Assembly (NCBI GenBank): GCA_963585895.1
Contig: OY757921.1
Coordinates: 87,207,307 to 87,271,306, forward strand
Direction: 5' to 3'
Length of the DNA stretch: 64,000 bases
DNA from: Sepioteuthis lessoniana
Lineage: Eukaryota; Mollusca; Cephalopoda; Myopsida; Loliginidae
The position numbers and the translations under genes were made by a program. Below, in pieces: positions 42,965 to 52,984 of this stretch; the first letter of the stretch is position 1; the number at the start of each line of letters is the position of its first letter. The notes beneath the pieces were generated by a model that ran no database searches, was not told where the DNA came from, and was given only the letters and a program-made list of their open reading frames with translations.

Positions 42965-43812
42965 TTTATGGAATGCACAGGGAACTTCATATCCATAAAA
43001 GAAAAGGAAATGGAAAGCAACTAATAGACATGGACCACAACAACCTATTTGTCCCAAAGTACAAAGGACTAGATATCATAATACAAACAATACAAAGAAT
43101 ATACAGCCAGAATGTAGGAATGGAATTTGGCATTGAAAAATGTACTATACTATCAGAAAAAAGAGGGGAAGACAGATAGAGTGAAAGGAATTGAACAGCA
43201 AGATCAGAAAAGAAGAAGAACGATTAGAGAAAAGGAAAACAACAAGTAGTTTGGAATACTGGTTTCGGTTTTTTCATTTAATAGCATATCAACCTCTGTA
43301 GGTTATTTAATGCCAAAACCACCCTTCTAGAAGTGACACTATTTACCCGATAGCTGGAAGAATAAGAGGGACCACACCTTTCCCTAGGGTATTTGTCCAA
43401 AAGTGAATGTAATAGCGCGACTGGAGTTCAGGAATATTGGAAGCAGGCAAAAAAAAGATGAAAGAAAAAGTAAGAAAAGAATACCTAAGAGCAGCAAGAG
43501 AACTTTTCGAAACTAATTTCCGTTTACAAAATTCTCGCCATAGAAATAAACACTTGGGAAGTTCCCTTTGGAATATACTCTTGACCATTCTATAAGTGGA
43601 CGAGAGTGAAATTTAGACGGATGGGCGAAATGTATTTGGTGCTATTGGAATGGTCCCAAAAGGCCTGAAAAACTACCTGAAAAATTGGAAATCAGAAGAA
43701 TAGAAACAATTTTAGATTACTCAGGAGACTTGCTGCCACTCAGTCTCCAGTGAGAAATCATCACTTAACTCTGGTTGGAAAAACTCGCTAATGATAATAA
43801 TAATAATAAAAG
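42965..43812 (+). pseudogene. LINE ORF2 C-terminal relic, split by a SINE
   Basis: 'IQRIYSQNVGMEFGIEKCT' precedes the SINE. After it come 'GILEAGKKKMKEKVRKEYLR', 'AARELFETNF', 'INTWEVPFGIYS', 'PFYKWTRVKFRRMG' and finally 'VFGAIGMVPKGLKNYLKNW'. These match, in order, the region downstream of the RT in a common invertebrate non-LTR lineage. The 3' end is 'gctaatgataataataataa', an (ATA)n tail. Internal codons are lost and stops are present. The RT core is missing here but is seen in the relic at 51.5-52.6 kb. Confidence 0.78.
43263..43430 (-). mobile_element. SINE B inserted in the LINE
   Basis: The LINE reading is duplicated at the borders: 'ggaatactgg' (43253-43262) and 'ggaatattgg' (43431-43440), a 10-bp target duplication with one change. 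The insert carries the B tail ('aatagcatatcaacctctgt', 'aggttatttaatgcc') and core, but not the tRNA-like head. Confidence 0.88.
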
Positions 43813-43815
43813 TTA

Positions 43816-43894
43816 GTAGAAGAAGAAGAAGAAGAAGAAGAAGAAGAAGAAGAAGAAGAAGAAGAAGAAGAAGAAGAAGAAGAAGAAGAAGAAA
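43816..43894. repeat. (AGA)n microsatellite
   Basis: About 79 bp, just after the LINE (ATA)n tail. Confidence 0.97.
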
Positions 43895-44149
43895 AAGGAC
43901 AACAAAAACGACTATTACAACAAGGAAAATGATTAATTAAAGAATTGATTGATTGATTTTAACGACATGTCAACCAGTCTTGGGTTATACAACGACAAGT
44001 GATTAGAGAATCATGTTCATTGTGTGTTCATACTAAACTTTCTTAAGACGCGCTTTTTTGTGATATATTTTGTGAAATCAACTATTCATATCGAATACGA
44101 ATAATTTGTACAGTCATATGGTTTAGCTAATAATAATAACCCTTAGTAA

Positions 44150-44380
44150 ATGATGAAACAGTTCTGTTTCACCCATAGAAAAGACCCTAACAAGTACCAT
44201 CTCTCCGAGACAGAGTTGTACTGGGAGTAATGATAAAGAAGGAATACCCCCACAGCCATGATCTCCAGAACAAGAGTCAAAACATCTTATATAGTATAAT
44301 GTCAAACCCATTACTTAGGGGGGGAGGAAGGTTTGGAGTCTTACCCATCTGCAGGGAATACAGAGTATTATAAGCCCAAC
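44150..44380 (-). mobile_element. Repeat D body
   Basis: Antisense: 'aacagttctgtttcacccat', 'tctccgagacagagttgtac', and 'ggaggaaggtttggagtctt' near the end. The tandem part and tail are absent. Confidence 0.6.
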
Positions 44381-44550
44381 TAATAGAGAGACAAGGAAAA
44401 GTCGAAAAAAGCAAGAAAGGAGAGATTACGTAGAACAAGCTATGAAATAAAAATCCACCAAATAAAATGCATTTCCCAGAAGTCATTTTGAAATGAAGAG
44501 GAACAGAACCGTGTGTATTTCCTTATTTACATCTCGGTAGAAAAAGAGAT

Positions 44551-44770
44551 TTTGTTTCGTGTTATGGTATACCAATCTTCCTGAGATATTTAATGCTAAA
44601 AGCATTGCTGTAGAACAGCAAACCTGCTTAGCCCATAACTAGTGCGGATGGGGTTTCATAGTTTTGCTGAAGGTTTTAGTCCGAAAGTGAACAAAATAGA
44701 GCAATTGAAGATCGAACTCATTTCGAGGCTGCAGTCGCGTACCTTAGCAATTACGCTATAGAAAATTCAC
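44551..44770 (-). mobile_element. SINE B, nearly full length
   Basis: Antisense: 'gttatggtataccaatcttc', 'ctgagatatttaatgct', core 'ggtttcatagttttgctga' and head-side 'gtaccttagcaattacgcta'. Diverged. Confidence 0.65.
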
Positions 44771-44811
44771 TACTAGAAAACGAGAAAAAAAATTGAGCCA
44801 CTGAAACGTAA

Positions 44812-45105
44812 TCATCATCATCATCATCATCATGTCGTGCCGCTAGCTCGGATATCCCTGACCCTCTCTCGTCACTTTTCCCTATCGTTTATCGCCTCTG
44901 ACAGGTCTTCAGGGCTACATTCCGTATCCTCACATAGCTGCTGAATGTATGTTCGTGCTGGTCGTTGTGCTTTTGCCCGGCTATATGTGGGGGTCCATAG
45001 GAGTACATCACTTATTAGCTCGTCCCTGCTTCTCCATCAGTGTCCTGCATGCCTGGTTTGTCTAACTTGGATAGTTTTCGTGATAGGAGGCAGGTGGCCG
45101 TATGT
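44812..45105 (-). pseudogene. RTE-like LINE 3' end, short copy
   Basis: Starts on the plus strand as (ATC)n 'catcatcatcatgtcgtgcc', and matches the last 290 bp of the 14.4 and 28.3 kb copies ('acatagctgctgaatgtatg', 'ttcgtgctggtcg', 'tgtcctgcatgcctgg'). Strong 5' truncation, as usual for LINE insertions. Confidence 0.9.
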
Positions 45106-45494
45106 GGTTTGAGTGTGGGTCATGGTTATCTTTCGATGGCTGTTTTTATTCTCCTCTATAGAAGCCACTCTTATAGATGAGCAGCAGTTGTTCCCCGATC
45201 GAACTAATGATCCTGAGCGTTAAGTCGCAAAACTCACGTCCAGGACCAGTTTAGGTATTGAGTTTGGCTGTCACTGGGTTAATTCAAATATCTTTACGTA
45301 CATCATGCTTCTTCCCATATGTACGTAAAAGAAAAAAAATGGAGGGGAGTTTAATTTCCCTTAAGTTTTAACTTAGTTAAAGTCCAGGACTAAGGTACAT
45401 TAGTAAGAGTTTTCGGTATATTTCACCTATCTTCTGATACTAGTACTGAAATTAAAATGTAAACAAACCAATCAAAAGTTAAGTTCCATATCAG
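45106..45494. other. Unassigned DNA
   Basis: No gene recognised between the LINE fragment and the next SINE. Confidence 0.45.
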
Positions 45495-45680
45495 CTTATT
45501 TGTTAATGGAACATCAACCTTCTTAGGTTATTTAATACCCAAGCAATTCTTGTTGGACATCATTGGTATTATCTAATCCACAGCTGAGTTAGTGAACAAT
45601 GTCTTATTTTTCCCAAGGATATGTCTGAAAGTGATAACGATGTCGAACTCTTACATATTAGCGACTACGCACGGGCTCCA
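45495..45680 (-). mobile_element. SINE B, degraded
   Basis: Antisense tail 'aatggaacatcaaccttctt' then 'aggttatttaatacc', core 'ttcccaaggatatgtctg', and an eroded head side. A poly-A tract follows at about 45707. Confidence 0.65.
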
Positions 45681-45957
45681 TCCCAAACAAAAGTTCAGCC
45701 GACCAAAAAAAAAAAAAAAAAAAGAAATTAGGATCAAAAGTTACTGAGAAAGGACATTTAATGAATTGGGAGGAAATAAGTGAAGTGAGTTAATAAAAAA
45801 AATAGATAAATTAAAATCGATTGACCCATAAATCGATATTTTGATCGGCACATAACTAAACAGAACGTTCTAAATGTCATGAACAAACTTGTTTTGCTTG
45901 ATCAAAGGACTCTCTCTCTCTCTCTCTCTGCTTTTTTCATACATCACACGCATGCAC

Positions 45958-45959
<2 letters not shown>

Positions 45960-45993
<34 letters not shown>

Positions 45994-46048
45994 ATTAGTC
46001 CATCTATCTATATATCTATCAATCTATCTTTCTGTCTCTTTCTGTCTT

Positions 46049-46096
<48 letters not shown>

Positions 46097-46097
46097 G
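45960..46097. repeat. (TA)n, (ATCT)n, (TA)n(GT)n
   Basis: TA 45960-45991, a CTAT-rich spacer, TA 46052-46085 and GT up to the left end of mariner M4. Confidence 0.95.
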
Positions 46098-46984
46098 TGC
46101 CTTCAATAAGTTTCAAGACTTTTTAATACAGCCATTTAAAATTGTCGTAGACACTTGAAAATTCAGTATCTTAATGCTATACAACCTATGAGATGACTGG
46201 CCAATTTTTATGATTTTAAGTTCAAAGGAAGAGCTACAGCAGCAATTGGAATACACCCTACTAAAGCCTGATTATCACAGCTGGTGAATTTCAAAAATCC
46301 AATCTGGACTTGACGACACTTTAGAAGAACGATATGCAACAAAATTGTGTTTTAAACTTGGAAAAAATGCCACAGAAATGTATGGAATACTTCAGACTGC
46401 TTTTGGAGCATCTTGCACGAATCGAGCATCGCTTTTTGAGTAGCATAAGAGATTCAAGGAAGGCAGGGAGTCTGTGAGGGGTGTGGGAGGTGTAAGGAAG
46501 TCTATAGACCAGAGTTGATTGGCCAAAGGTTAGGGTTAGGGTTGAGGTTTTAAGGGAGTTCAGGAAGAGATGCCTAGGGGAGAGGCCAGCACTCTTCAAA
46601 TCGGCTCAGTGGCATTTCCACAAGGACAATGCACCAATCCACAACTCCATCCTTTTCACAGACTATTTGACCAAGATGGGCATCAAGACACCTTCTCAGC
46701 CTCCCTACAGTCCAGACCTTGTTCCCTGTGACTTTTGGTTATTCCCTAAACTCAGAGGCCATCGTTTTGAGACAATTGAGGAGATGAGCGAGGCTGTGAC
46801 GAAGGTCATTGACATGCTCGCACAAGAAGACTTCTATGGGGCCTTCCAGAAGTTGTTGTAACGGTAAAACAAGTGCATTGCAGGCGGAGGAGATTACTTC
46901 GAAGGGGACTTGAGTTTCATGTGTGTACTATCGACAAAAGTGTCCATACGAAAAAAAGTCTGGAAACTTATTTAATGATCCTCG
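46093..46984 (+). mobile_element. Mariner element, internally deleted (copy M4)
   Basis: Left end 'tgtggtgccttcaataagtt', right end complement of 'cgaggatcattaaataagtt'; TA flanks on the right. About 892 bp. Transposase relic at 46557-46925: 'FRKRCLGERPALFKS', 'DNAPIHNSILFTDYLTKMG', 'PPYSPDLVPCDFWLFPKL' and 'FQKLL', stop. Both later aspartates remain, with one internal stop near the end. The deletion junction carries 'ggttagggttagggttgag'. Confidence 0.92.
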
Positions 46985-47690
46985 TATATATATATATATA
47001 TATATATAAAGACAGTTTAATTTTTTGACTGGCTGATTTCAAATCAATAATGGATTGACATCATATGACAAAGAAATAAACTCTTACAGCTTAAATAGTT
47101 TTTTATGTACTTTTATTTATCTTTTTTGTTTCTTTTTTTGTTTCGTTTTTATTATTTTGTTTTATTTATCCAGAGTTTTGTTTCATTTTTGATTTTGGTT
47201 TTTATTACTCTCGCAGATATTATTAAGCATGATAATCTGTCAAAAAAAAAAAACGAAATTTTCTATCTAATTGATTATACAGGATCATGATAAGTATTTG
47301 AAATATTTCTGGGAATGTTTTAGTTTGTTGGTGGGTCCTTTTGGAAAGAGATATGCTGCAATATCCAACAGTCTTAATAAGTTTTTTTTTTACAAAGGAT
47401 GCAGGTAGCCTATAGTTCAATATGATAAAAATCGTATTATATTTGAAAGCCATAAATTTTTTTTATCATGGGCAGAGCTTTACATATATTAAGGAATATG
47501 AGAATCGTTCAAAAAGTTCTAAGCCTATAACACATTTTTCTTATTTTTGTCCCTCACCTCTTAGCTTTGTTTGATCCTAATCTTCGAGAAATTTAAACAG
47601 GAATCTGAATTAACTTTTCAGGTTTTATAAGAGGTTGTAACGTGTAGCGACAGTGAGAACGTTCAACTATGTCTATTTTTACCAGGTGAG
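46985..47690. other. Unassigned AT-rich DNA
   Basis: (TA)n at 46985-47008, then T-rich sequence with no recognisable gene or family. Confidence 0.5.
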
Positions 47691-47827
47691 TGATATATAT
47701 ATATATATATATAACCTGTAACCACCCCCATTATCTGGCTGTATTCATTTATTTTCATGTTGGATCGGAAGAAGAACTGTTAAATTTTTTTTGAGTCGTT
47801 GATTCATATCAATACTCTTAGTTGTAG

Positions 47828-48076
47828 GTTGGTGACTGTAGTCGAGGGTGACCCGAGGGCTCCCCTTTCAGTAGCTACAACACCGACGAGTAGGGAAGGG
47901 TTCTACTCCTTTCCCTGGATTGCTCCACAACCCTTGATACGCACATTTGGCTGAGTGTTAAACAAAGAGGTATTAAGTACAATTTTCAAAGTCTCTGGTA
48001 TGACGCTATCTGGGATTAAGCCCCGGTCTCCCGGGCCATTGGTGAACACTCTACTCACTAGATCAATGAGCCGGTT
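47828..48076 (-). mobile_element. SINE E, full length
   Basis: Minus strand: head 'ccggctcattgatctagtga', 'gtagagtgttcaccaatgg', 'ggagaccggggcttaatccc', body to 'cctcgactacagtcaccaac'. Diverged from the 15.5 kb copy by many point changes. Confidence 0.88.
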
Positions 48077-48164
48077 TCAATGCTCTTAGCAGGATGGAAA
48101 TAAATCTATAATCCTAATGTGACCGAATTTAGTTTTTGTTTTTTTTTTCTTGAAAGTATATATA

Positions 48165-48265
48165 TATATAAATCGCGCAGATGAACTTTGTAGCAATGGC
48201 AATGAAGAGGAACTCCAAACTTTCCTGATTTCCAGAACTTGAGCCTCATGGTCTGATGCAGTTAA
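48165..48265 (-). mobile_element. Repeat D fragment
   Basis: 'ttgtagcaatggcaatgaag' and 'ccagaacttgagcctcatgg' match the antisense D body. Confidence 0.55.
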
Positions 48266-48702
48266 GTGACATACATAGGATTCCTAATTTTTGCGGGGTC
48301 TTTTGTTATTGATGAATCAACGTATTTAAGCCCCACTGACTGAGTGGGTAAGAAAAGTTGCCTTGTAGGGAAGGTAAGCTGAAAATAAGAAAGAAATTGA
48401 ATGAAAAAGTGAGGTTGTTGAATAGACATATGGAAGCGAATGAACACAAAAGATGAAGAAATCGTAGAAGGCAAGCAACAAAATAATCTCTTTTTAAAAA
48501 ATCGGATTTTTTTTTCAAGAAGTTATTTCTGTACAGATATATTGAAAAATGTTTAAGAGATAGAAAACAATATATGAAAAAAAGAATAAAGATAGATAGA
48601 CAGACAGACGTGAAAATATTAACCCCGTAGTCTTAATGCCTGTAGCTCTTACTTTATGTTAATTATTTTCCTTTTCTTCTGTTTCAACACTGTCAAGTCC
48701 AG

Positions 48703-48900
48703 ACAATTAATATATAAACTACCCCCAGTAAAAAAAAGAGATCTCAAAAGATTTTTTGAATACGTCAAAAACATCCACACCTCCTCAGAGACACACAGAT
48801 ACTCAGACACGTATAAACACATAATAGGTCAAAATGTCATTCCCACGCATATAGATAAACATAGACCCTTCGGCACACTGTCTGTAGTCTTTAATGGAAG
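48703..48900 (+). other. Candidate internal exon
   Basis: An open stretch of about 66 codons ('LIYKLPPVKKRDLKRFFEYV', then 'DTYKHIIGQNVIPTHIDKHR', 'PFGTLSVVFNGR') is preceded by a pyrimidine-rich tract ending in AG (48665-48702) and followed by AAG|GTAAGT at 48898-48906, a consensus splice donor. I do not recognise the peptide. Splice-like motifs arise by chance in 64 kb, so this is a weak candidate for host coding sequence. Confidence 0.25.
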
Positions 48901-48936
48901 GTAAGTTTATGAAGGACCATAGAAAAAATACAGATT

Positions 48937-48940
<4 letters not shown>

Positions 48941-48991
<51 letters not shown>
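48941..48991. repeat. (GT)n microsatellite
   Basis: About 51 bp of GT. Confidence 0.97.
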
Positions 48992-48993
<2 letters not shown>

Positions 48994-49016
48994 TTGGGCA
49001 GCAGTCTGTCATTTAA

Positions 49017-50014
49017 GCATGCTTGATTAAATATTAAAGACACATTTTGTCTATATAATTCTATTAAGATTCTTCCAAGTTTCCCGATAAGTATCTTGGC
49101 TTCAGGTTGAAATCGGTGGTTGAATTTAACAAAATTGTCCCAAGTGCTTTCAGACCTTTCGTAGGCCATCATCAGGAGTTGTTTGCATGTGTTAAGAGTA
49201 CTTTTTAAAGATTTTTTAAATATTTTTTTAATGGGTTTTTTTATAACATGACAAAATTACGTAAACGAAAAAGTTGGATAAAACGTAAATACTAATGACA
49301 TCAAACGAATTAAAAAAAATGAACTTGATTGGACAAAAATCGTATATATGTTAAAATGTCCCCTGTGAGACTATGCCTCCAACGAAAATCATACGTACGT
49401 TGGTCTGACTACTACGACTCTTTCAAAACGTCTTACTTCGCACGCTAATGATTCTAACAAATCTTACATCTTATAACCTACTCAATTACCAAATCCAAAT
49501 TTCGAAAAACTCTAGTTAAAAACACCACTATAATAGCACACGAAATTAATAAAATATGACTACAAATCCTCAAAGCACTACATATGAAATTTTGAAAAAA
49601 AAACTAGAACCAATAGAATTAATTTTTAAGATAGAGACAATGTTTTGAAAAGTGTTTAGTCTGTCTTTTTTTTTATTTTCAATTTTTCTTGTTAATATCC
49701 AATTTCGGTAGATAGCCTTCCGTTTTTTAAATTCCTTCGATGTCATCAACATCTCAGGTTTATCCAACTTTGCGTTTACAAAATTTTGTAATATTATAAA
49801 AAAACTAAAAAAAAAAAACTCTTAAAAACACTCATTACTCATGCAAGCAACCCCTGATGATGGCCTATGAAAAGTCTGAATGCGCTCAGGACAATTTTTG
49901 GTAAATCCATCCACCAATTTAGACCAGAAACCAAGACACTTATCTGGAAACTTGAAAAGATCTTAATAAAATTATACTGACGAAAAATTTCTTTATTATT
50001 TAATCAAACGTGCT
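49017..50014. mobile_element. Foldback of about 1 kb with arms of 300 bp or more
   Basis: Left arm 49017-49335 and right arm 49700-50014 are diverged complements: 'gcttgattaaatattaaaga' against its complement at 49990, 'ggccatcatcagg' against 'cctgatgatggcc', and 'aaagttggata' against 'tatccaacttt'. The minus strand of the right arm has a short frame ('LDKPEMLMTSKEFKKRK'). The CTGATGATGGCC segment plus GAAA recalls a hammerhead, but no NUH site follows. Possibly two ends of a Penelope-like element joined head to head. Confidence 0.75.
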
Positions 50015-50440
50015 TATTGATGGATAGATAGATCAAATGAGTAAAATTGAATGAAAAGAGTGTTCACTGCCTTAATAGCAGAGCATATATAAATCTAAAA
50101 ATATTAGAATTATAGACACGATATATCAGTTAGTTAAATTTCACGTGTTTTTTTACAATCCACTGATAGTCGAGTTCGTGAATGAGGCTCGTCTAGCGTA
50201 TCTATTTGGGCGCGTGGTATGTAGTTATTGCACGAGACATTTACACGAATGAATAACACAGCAAGGTGTAAGAACAAGTAACATTCAAATAATTAAATGA
50301 AATAAAATAGTTTTTAAAAATAGTAAAATGTCATGTGTGTATATATATACTTTTCCAGAAATGAATATACATTATCTATATTAACTTGGATTTAAAAAAT
50401 AGATATAACTTGATAAACATTGTATTTGAAATAATTCCTG
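50015..50440. other. Unassigned AT-rich DNA
   Basis: Nothing recognised except a short TA run near 50341. Confidence 0.5.
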
Positions 50441-50600
50441 GGAAAGCATATATATATATATTGTCATCCACAGACAGACTGTTTCGTTCTATCAGAACTC
50501 CTCAGTGTGGCTAAACACATAAAACGCTTGAAGCTGGGATCGAAACCCGTCCAACTTACGTTTAGACTTAGTATCAGACCGCTTGGCAAACAAGCGTACC
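50441..50600 (-). mobile_element. Family J, box and ribozyme part
   Basis: Minus strand: A-box-like 'tgccaagcggt' (50578-50588), 'gatactaagtctaaacgtaa', B box 'ggtttcgatccc' (50536-50547), a complete hammerhead (50461-50515), then 'aatatatatata'. A and B boxes are about 31 bp apart, as in tRNA genes. The J body upstream is absent. Confidence 0.78.
50461..50515 (-). ncRNA. Hammerhead ribozyme, complete, best copy
   Basis: Minus strand: helix I arm GCCACA, CTGAGGA (50499-50505), perfect helix II GTTCT-gat-AGAAC, GAAA (50482-50485), helix III CA-gtc-TG, then TC (GUC site, cleavage after 50473), then TGTGG, pairing with CCACA for five consecutive base pairs and continuing past one mismatch. All conserved positions fit. 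The strongest ribozyme candidate in the window. Confidence 0.87.
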
Positions 50601-50676
50601 ACGTTGGCTTAGAGAATTATATGGTATTATGTAGCAGCAGCAGCAGCATTGTTTCGTTTTGTTTACATTTTGGCTA

Positions 50677-50679
<3 letters not shown>

Positions 50680-50734
<55 letters not shown>
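50680..50734. repeat. (TA)n microsatellite
   Basis: About 55 bp of TA between J and a D fragment. Confidence 0.98.
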
Positions 50735-50735
<1 letters not shown>

Positions 50736-50754
50736 TGAACGTGTCAATATGTAA

Positions 50755-50875
50755 ACCGGTTTCCCAAACGGGTGGGATTGTAGAATAAACCGACTACTCC
50801 TCTGCAGAGGGGAAGGACTCTCCCAAATATTGTCCAACTATTGCACTAAACAATCTGATGATTGGATAGCTTTGC

Positions 50876-50878
<3 letters not shown>
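50755..50878 (+). mobile_element. Repeat D body fragment
   Basis: 'aaacgggtgggattgtagaa', 'taaaccgactactcctctgc', 'agaggggaaggactctccc' and 'cactaaacaatctgatgatt' follow the 5' part of D. (TA)n follows at 50879-50908 and 50934-50963. Confidence 0.75.
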
Positions 50879-50911
<33 letters not shown>

Positions 50912-50922
50912 AATATGAAAAT

Positions 50923-50965
<43 letters not shown>

Positions 50966-51035
50966 TTTCTCAGAAATGAACATATGCGAATTTATTGCAA
51001 ATACAATGTTTATTATCAATTATCTATCTATCTAA

Positions 51036-51475
51036 CATGAGCGCAGGTGTTTACATGCACGCTTCATTCAGAGATGTCACAATAAAAATCCCAGCTAGAG
51101 AATATGACCAGGGGTGTGAGTCACGTCACGCACCGGAAGAGTGGGCTGAGATTTGAGAAAAGTCAGTTAGTTGAGTTCCTGCCCGGGAAGAAGAAGGTTG
51201 ACTTTCGGAGCTCGTCGTGGCCAGACGACTTTGTGCGCTACTGGCGCCGCGCTTTACTTGGGTTGAGAGCTGACGATGTAAAAGCAGTCAACATAGAAGG
51301 ATTATGTCTCTCTCTCCTTATGTCGAAAAACCTTTAAACTCAAAGGTAATAAAAAGTTTCGTACCTGAACTAAGAAGTCGTAAGTGTTTTTCGTGTTTCG
51401 GGATTCCTATGTTATCTATATATGAGTTATGAACATTCTATGCAAGTTTCGCATATTCATATATGAGTATGTTAC
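51036..51475 (+). mobile_element. LTR-like repeat G, copy 4, 5'-truncated
   Basis: Begins mid-element at 'catgagcgcaggtgtttaca', then 'gagtcacgtcacgcaccgg', 'gttgagttcctgcccggg', 'aacctttaaactcaaaggta', AATAAA in 'gtaataaaaagtttcg', 'gtgtttcgggattcctatg' and 'gagttatgaacattctatgc'. It is followed directly by the LINE relic. Confidence 0.7.
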
Positions 51476-51479
51476 ATGC

Positions 51480-52560
51480 CTCTTAGGATTTTAGTCCCTG
51501 CTTGGGTTTCTTCTCCTACTGTCAATTCTACCCAGCCAGTTTCCAATGCCATTCGTGATGAAATTGGTGATTTTTTCGGATATTTTGTAAATTTTAAGAC
51601 ACTCTATTATCCAGGTTTTCGAAACCATAACCTTCTTGTAGTCTGTCCATGCAATTGTTTCATTTTTCTGTCTCCTTCTAGCTTCGTTGTAGAAGTGCTG
51701 GTCTGTGTATAGTAGGTCATATCTTCCTCTTGTAATCTCACGTCAACTTTTTTGTTCATCTGGAAATAAATCGCGGTATATAAGCTTGTAATAGTTTTTT
51801 TTCTCTTTTATCTGTGCGATCAGGGTTTTCCACGATATAGATAGACATTTTATAAACATTTTGTTGATTAGGATGGTCCCTTTTTTGTGGGCAGGGGGGG
51901 GCTATCTTAATCAGGGTAATTTTCCCTTTCGTCATCAGGTATATTTTCTATCTTTTAATCATTTACGCACTTGCAATGCCCATCTATCGTAGATGGATGT
52001 AAACTTTTGAAAAGTAGAATCCATTTATGCCATCATAGCCTGGTATTTTTTACTTTGATATTTTCTTTGGAATTTTTCTTTGTGAGTCCCAGGGTATTTT
52101 TGCTTCATAATCTTCAGATTCTTCAAATTGTTTTTTTATGTTATGTATCCCTTTTGCATTTTTTTTATGTTCTTTCATTTTTTTCATTTTACTCCAAAAT
52201 GATTTTGTTTCTTTTGCATTTGGTTGCGAATTTGACCAATTGATTGAATTTTCTTTAGTTATTTTGGAAAGTCTTATTTTCTTTATTGTTCGGATCTTTT
52301 CGCGTTATCTTTTGATTATTTCTTCTTTCGCCAATATGTTTTGATATATTTCTTCTTGTCTTGTAACATTTGTCTGCAGAGAGGTTTTTTTTTTTTTTGG
52401 TAGGGGAGGGTCTTTTCATTACGTTGGGTTCCTGTATGGTTTACCTTCTCTAGCAGTTTCGCTTGTTGCCATCGTTTTATTTTTTTTTTTTTTTTATTAA
52501 TCCTTCTTGTCGCATTTTCATCGAAGTTCGGTATTTCCATTTGCATTCCTCAGAGGGATA
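51480..52560 (-). pseudogene. LINE reverse transcriptase relic, N-terminal half
   Basis: Minus strand, in order: 'AKETKSFWSKMKKMKEHKKN', 'PGYDGINGFYF', 'MTKGKITLI', 'SWKTLIAQIKEKKNYYKL', 'LFPDEQKS', 'TRGRYDLLYTDQHFYNEARR', 'ETIAWTDYKK', 'SKTWIIECLKIYKISEKIT' and 'NFITNGIGNW'. The block AWxDYKK is RT motif A; the preceding block is the fingers region. The next motifs, including the YxDD box, are absent because the copy stops at repeat G. The same lineage as the 43 kb relic. Several stops and shifts. Confidence 0.8.
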
Positions 52561-52824
52561 CCAATTTGTTGTGTCTTCAATAGTAAGGGTCGACACACAT
52601 ATAAGATAAGAGATATTTCATTCCGCAGAGAAATACAATACGCCGACTAATGTAAGCAACCTCAGTTGTTTTGTTGTCGACAGAGAGACGTCTAGTGCGA
52701 ACAACGGGCTAAATGGTTCTCTGACCTGTCTATTCTGAGGGGGATTCCTGTAACTCCTCGACAAAGCAGTTTTATCTCTGACTAGTTTTGCTTTCGAGAA
52801 GATTAGCTTGTTCATTTCCCGGGG
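52561..52824. other. Unassigned DNA
   Basis: No feature recognised. Confidence 0.4.
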
Positions 52825-52930
52825 CAATGGCTATTAAGGAGTACTCCGCATTCCCCAAATCTCCAGGATTACTGGAGCCTCAACAGGAGATTATTTAGTA
52901 TCACAGTTCGGTGATGTTGCCCTTTGGGAT
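52825..52930 (-). mobile_element. Repeat D body fragment
   Basis: 'gcaatggctattaaggagta', 'ctccgcattccccaaatctc' and 'caggattactggagcctcaa' are the antisense D body. Confidence 0.7.
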
Positions 52931-52984
52931 ATGTTGCATAATTCTGTTTACTTTTTCAGTCTCTACCTTAACTTTTTTTCAGTT

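Noticed and set aside
46525-46555. Telomere-like TTAGGG units
   Set aside because: Only two to three degenerate units, located at the internal deletion junction of mariner M4 (a similar patch lies in M2 near 23568).
49100-49170. Hammerhead in the 49 kb foldback
   Set aside because: CTGATGA, a possible helix II and GAAA are present, but the expected UH site after helix III is absent in both arms.
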